Assembly (NCBI GenBank): GCA_020445745.1
Contig: JAGRGB010000045.1
Span: forward strand, 1 to 38,670
Length of the DNA: 38,670 nucleotides
Reading direction: 5' to 3'
Origin: Rhodocyclaceae bacterium
GTDB taxonomy: Bacteria > Pseudomonadota > Gammaproteobacteria > Burkholderiales > Rhodocyclaceae
Part shown: positions 35,825-38,670 of the stretch, one piece after another
How positions within the stretch are numbered: position 1 is the first letter of the stretch
Layout of the letters: every line of letters starts with the position of its first letter
Made by a program: the position numbers and the translations under genes
Notes under the pieces: model-generated
Databases searched by the model: none
The model's input: only the letters and a program-made list of their open reading frames with translations
Told to the model about the DNA's origin: nothing

Positions 35825-35866
35825 GGTCCCGGCCTGTCCTCCGGGTGAGGTGGCGGTCCTGTACAA

Positions 35867-35904
35867 GATACAAGGGCGCCCTTGGGGTGCCCTTGTATCG
35901 TTTT
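35867..35904 (+). terminator. Strong intrinsic terminator after erpA
   Basis: An 11-bp perfect stem GATACAAGGGC (35867-35877)/GCCCTTGTATC (35889-35899) with an 11-base loop is followed by GTTTT. It lies between erpA and the convergent M23 peptidase gene. The reverse strand has no downstream T-run. Confidence 0.85.
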
Positions 35905-35926
35905 CGGGCGATGTCGGTGTCGGGCG

Positions 35927-37237
35927 TCAGCGGCTAGCGATCTCGGTTCGATAGTTGAGCATGGCCAACTGGGTCAGCCGCCTGTCTGCAAGCATGCGGA
36001 AGCGTGCAAGATCCGCCGATGCCAGGGGTTCGGCTTTCGGCAGGGCCACTTTCATCGGGTCGACGGGCCTGCCGTTCTTGCGGAATTCGTAATGCAGGTG
36101 CGGGCCGGTCGCCCATCCGGTTGCGCCGACGTAGCCGATAACGTCGCCTTGCGACACCGCCTGGCCCCGGCGTAGCCTGGCCGCGTAACGGCTCATGTGG
36201 GCGTACAGGGTGGTGATGCCGTTGCGGTGCCTCAAGATGACCGCCTTGCCATAGCCGCCTTTGGCGCCGACGAAGTCCACCTTGCCGTTCGAAGTGGCCT
36301 TGATCGCCGTGCCTCGCGCTGCACCGAAATCCACGCCGGTGTGTCGGCGCCATGCCTTCTTGATAGGGTGGAAACGCATCTTGAAGCCCGACGTGACGCG
36401 GGTGAATTCCAGCGGTGAACGCAGGAATGCCTGCTTCAGGTTGCTGCCGTCGGGCGTGTAATAGCCGGCGTTGCCCTGCTCGTCGTCAAACTGGATTACG
36501 GTATGGCGACGGCCGTTGTTGACGAACTCGGCAGCCAGGATGCGCTCGACGCCAACCTCTGCGCCATTGCGGGTCTCGGCTTGATAGAGAACGCTGAACT
36601 GGTCGCCGCTACGGATGTCCGTATGGAAGTCGACTTCGGTGCCGAACAGTTCCGCCAGCTTCATCGTCACCGCATCTGGCAGACCGGCACGGTCCGCGGC
36701 TTCGAACAGACTGCTCGTGATGGTTCCGGAACCGGTACGGGTCAATGTGCCGTGAAGGCCATCACTATCGACCGCGCGCAGTTTCCCGTCCATGCGCTCC
36801 AGGCGGTAGAAATCGCGCTCGGTGATCGGAATGTCGAGCGTCAGCAATACGCCATCCGGTGCTATGACCGCGCTCACCGTGCGCCCGGCCCGCATCTTCC
36901 TGATCGCCGCTTTGCCTTCCGGCGATGCGCTCATCGCCTGGACGACATCGGAGCTGCCGATACCGATGCGGGCCAGCAGATCTCCCAGAGTGTCGCCAGT
37001 GAGGATGCGCTCGGTTCGTACGAAGGGTGAGGCATCGACGGGCAGTACCTTGTGCGGCGGCGGATCGAGGGATTCGACGACCCGGCTGACGCGGGCGATG
37101 TCGCCGTCACGGCCGGGCACCATCGCCAGTGCCGAAACGAAGGCCAGCGACAAGCTCACGCCCACCAGTGTCACGCCCGCTCGCGGGCGGGCGGAGGATG
37201 CCGAATCGGCTAGAATCCCGGGCTCGGCGTCACGCAT
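35927..37237 (-). CDS. M23 peptidoglycan DD-metalloendopeptidase (MepM-like)
   Basis: The 436-residue envelope protein has one N-terminal membrane helix (about 21-40). A LysM/OapA-like region follows (LTGDTLGDLLARIGIGSSDV), then a Csd3-type middle domain. The LytM/M23 catalytic domain occupies about 275-390. Zinc ligands are H299 and D303 (HTGVDFGA) and H382 (GPHLHYEF), with H347 (LYAHMS) also conserved, so it should be active. It cuts peptide cross-links to allow wall growth, possibly tethered in the inner membrane. It diverges from tyrS across 78 bases and converges on erpA. In several betaproteobacteria anmK lies between erpA and this gene; it is not here. Confidence 0.94.
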   Translation of the reverse strand: MRDAEPGILADSASSARPRAGVTLVGVSLSLAFVSALAMVPGRDGDIARVSRVVESLDPPPHKVLPVDASPFVRTERILTGDTLGDLLARIGIGSSDVVQAMSASPEGKAAIRKMRAGRTVSAVIAPDGVLLTLDIPITERDFYRLERMDGKLRAVDSDGLHGTLTRTGSGTITSSLFEAADRAGLPDAVTMKLAELFGTEVDFHTDIRSGDQFSVLYQAETRNGAEVGVERILAAEFVNNGRRHTVIQFDDEQGNAGYYTPDGSNLKQAFLRSPLEFTRVTSGFKMRFHPIKKAWRRHTGVDFGAARGTAIKATSNGKVDFVGAKGGYGKAVILRHRNGITTLYAHMSRYAARLRRGQAVSQGDVIGYVGATGWATGPHLHYEFRKNGRPVDPMKVALPKAEPLASADLARFRMLADRRLTQLAMLNYRTEIASR

Positions 37238-37315
37238 GGGTTCCCCTCGCGATGGTTAATCCTTCAAGTCTAGCAAACAAGGCGCCAAGCATAAATGGGC
37301 CCGGAGCGTAAGGAA

Positions 37316-38521
37316 ATGCAGCACATCGACCAGGATCTATCCTTGATCAAGCGTGGCGCGAGTGAATTGTTGCTCGAGTCGGAATTGTCCGAGCGTCTGC
37401 AGACTGGTCGGCCCCTCAGGGTGAAGGCTGGCTTCGATCCGACCGCGCCAGACTTGCACCTCGGCCATACGGTACTGATCAACAAGTTGCGGCAGTTCCA
37501 GGAATTGGGTCATCACGTCCTGTTCCTGATCGGCGACTTCACCGGCATGATCGGCGATCCTTCCGGCAAGAACGCAACGCGTCCGCCGCTCACCAGGGAC
37601 GAGGTCGATCGCAACGCCGAGACCTACCGGTCGCAGATCTTCAGGATTCTCGATCCGGAACGCACCGAAATATGTTTCAACTCGCGTTGGATGAACGATC
37701 TCGGCGCAGGCGACTTGATCCGCCTGGCCTCCCTGCAGACGGTCGCCCGGATGCTCGAGCGCGAGGATTTCGCCAAGCGCTATGCGGGCAATCAATCGAT
37801 TTCGATCCACGAATTTCTGTACCCCCTGTGTCAGGGTTACGACTCAGTCGTGCTCAAGTCGGACGTCGAACTGGGGGGGACCGATCAGCGTTTCAACCTG
37901 CTGATGGGGCGTGAGCTACAGAAACATTACGGGCAGTCACCCCAATGCGTGTTGATGATGCCGCTGCTGCTGGGGCTCGACGGCGTGAACAAGATGTCCA
38001 AGTCGCTGGGCAACTACATCGGAATCGACGAAGCGGCCGGCGAGATTTTCGGCAAGCTGATGTCGGTGTCGGACGACTTGATGTGGCGCTACTTCGACCT
38101 GTTGTCGCTTCGGCCAGGCAAGGAGTTGGCCGTCCTGCGGGAACAGGCCGACCAGGGCCGAAACCCCAGGGACATCAAGTTCGAGTTGGCACGCGAGCTT
38201 ACCGCGCGTTTCCACGGCGCGGCGGCGGCCGAATCGGCCCAGGCCGAATTTCTGGCACGGTTCCAGCGGGGGGCGATGCCCGACGACATGCCCGCCGTCG
38301 CCCTGATGCTGTCGGCTGAAGGGCTCCCGATCGCGAACCTGCTGAAACAGGCTGGCCTGGTAGCGAGTACTTCCGAAGGACTCAGGATGATCGGTCAGGG
38401 GGCGGTCAAGCTCGACGGTCAGCGGATCGATGACAAGGGGCTGGTGCTGCAGGACGAGGGTGAAGTCATTGCGCAGGTCGGCAAGCGCCGCTGGGCTCGC
38501 GTGACCTTGTCAAGACCCTGA
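37316..38521 (+). CDS. tyrS: Tyrosyl-tRNA synthetase
   Basis: I take ATG 37316 ([19 protein letters not shown]), which follows TAAGGA, giving 401 residues; ATG 37295 would add seven residues. Class I signatures are HLGH (48-51) and KMSKS (226-230), with [37 protein letters not shown] and [14 protein letters not shown] between. The C-terminal about 65 residues form an S4 RNA-binding domain ([20 protein letters not shown]). It is of the TyrZ-like bacterial subgroup common in betaproteobacteria. It attaches tyrosine to tRNA-Tyr in the cytoplasm. Confidence 0.97.
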   Translation: MQHIDQDLSLIKRGASELLLESELSERLQTGRPLRVKAGFDPTAPDLHLGHTVLINKLRQFQELGHHVLFLIGDFTGMIGDPSGKNATRPPLTRDEVDRNAETYRSQIFRILDPERTEICFNSRWMNDLGAGDLIRLASLQTVARMLEREDFAKRYAGNQSISIHEFLYPLCQGYDSVVLKSDVELGGTDQRFNLLMGRELQKHYGQSPQCVLMMPLLLGLDGVNKMSKSLGNYIGIDEAAGEIFGKLMSVSDDLMWRYFDLLSLRPGKELAVLREQADQGRNPRDIKFELARELTARFHGAAAAESAQAEFLARFQRGAMPDDMPAVALMLSAEGLPIANLLKQAGLVASTSEGLRMIGQGAVKLDGQRIDDKGLVLQDEGEVIAQVGKRRWARVTLSRP

Positions 38522-38544
38522 GCGATGGTGCTGCCGGGGTTCAG

Positions 38545-38572
38545 TTGCGGGAGCGGAGCTGGTGTGTATAAT
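38545..38572 (+). promoter_or_regulatory. Strong promoter after tyrS, possibly for an rRNA operon beyond the window
   Basis: TTGCGG (38545-38550), 16 bases, then a perfect TATAAT (38567-38572) and a GCGCGG discriminator. This form is typical of stringently controlled rRNA promoters. A second TTGACA (38664-38669) sits at the very edge of the window. No gene begins in the visible 150 bases. Confidence 0.6.
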
Positions 38573-38670
38573 GCGCGGCTCTCGAGTTTGCCGGGGCGGT
38601 ATGTCGGGCTTGTTCGAGTCGTCCGGGCGGTGTTTTTTGGTTTGTGGGCGTGGGTTGGTGTTGTTGACAG

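Overview
The window is GC-rich, densely coding chromosomal DNA from a Gram-negative bacterium. The best fit is a betaproteobacterium, probably of the Rhodocyclales type. This is inferred from the look of ThiC, ErpA, TyrS, FliA, Coq7, CNP1-like and OsmC/YhfA-like proteins, from the gene orders rplM-rpsI-erpA and M23 peptidase/tyrS, and from a PHB-oligomer hydrolase. No database search was possible. No phage, insertion sequence, tRNA or CRISPR array was seen.

Layout. (1) Positions 1-5.6 kb: the start of thiC (leftward) under a classic TPP riboswitch; a rightward membrane PAS protein followed by a GH13_18 sugar phosphorylase; a decayed aminoglycoside-phosphotransferase-family gene; and thiD. (2) 5.7-13 kb: a secreted three-part alpha-carbonic anhydrase with a His-rich linker, then a leftward block of ankyrin/NTF2-like membrane protein, membrane-fusion protein, ATPase and two MacB-type permeases. 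(3) 13-20.6 kb: a DEAD-box RNA helicase, then a flagellar block flhF, a P-loop-less flhG, fliA, motC, motD, followed by a bacteriohemerythrin. (4) 20.7-24.2 kb: a 3-hydroxybutyrate-oligomer hydrolase and a divergent LuxR-type regulator, then about 500 bp without a gene. (5) 24.2-31 kb, leftward: rppH, a CBS-domain protein, a CNP1-like lipoprotein, coq7, parE and parC. (6) 31-38.7 kb: proS and a lytic transglycosylase, an OsmC-like gene, a candidate small RNA gene, rplM-rpsI, erpA, an M23 endopeptidase and tyrS. The window ends in promoter-like sequence that may lead into an rRNA or other strongly expressed operon.

How the genes work together. thiC and thiD both serve the pyrimidine half of thiamine. 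FlhF/FlhG place and number flagella, FliA transcribes late flagellar genes, and MotC/MotD form a stator. ParE/ParC form topoisomerase IV. RplM/RpsI, ProS and TyrS serve translation. ErpA supplies Fe-S clusters and Coq7 makes ubiquinone. The M23 peptidase and lytic transglycosylase remodel peptidoglycan.

The most notable observation is a compact, complete-looking small RNA gene at about 34.10-34.22 kb: promoter, 5' hairpin, a CU-rich stretch complementary to ribosome-binding sites, and a strong intrinsic terminator. Other points worth following are the FlhG without a P-loop, the adhesin-E/His-repeat/carbonic anhydrase fusion, the GH13_18 enzyme with altered acceptor loops, and the hemerythrin with a Trp-rich basic tail.
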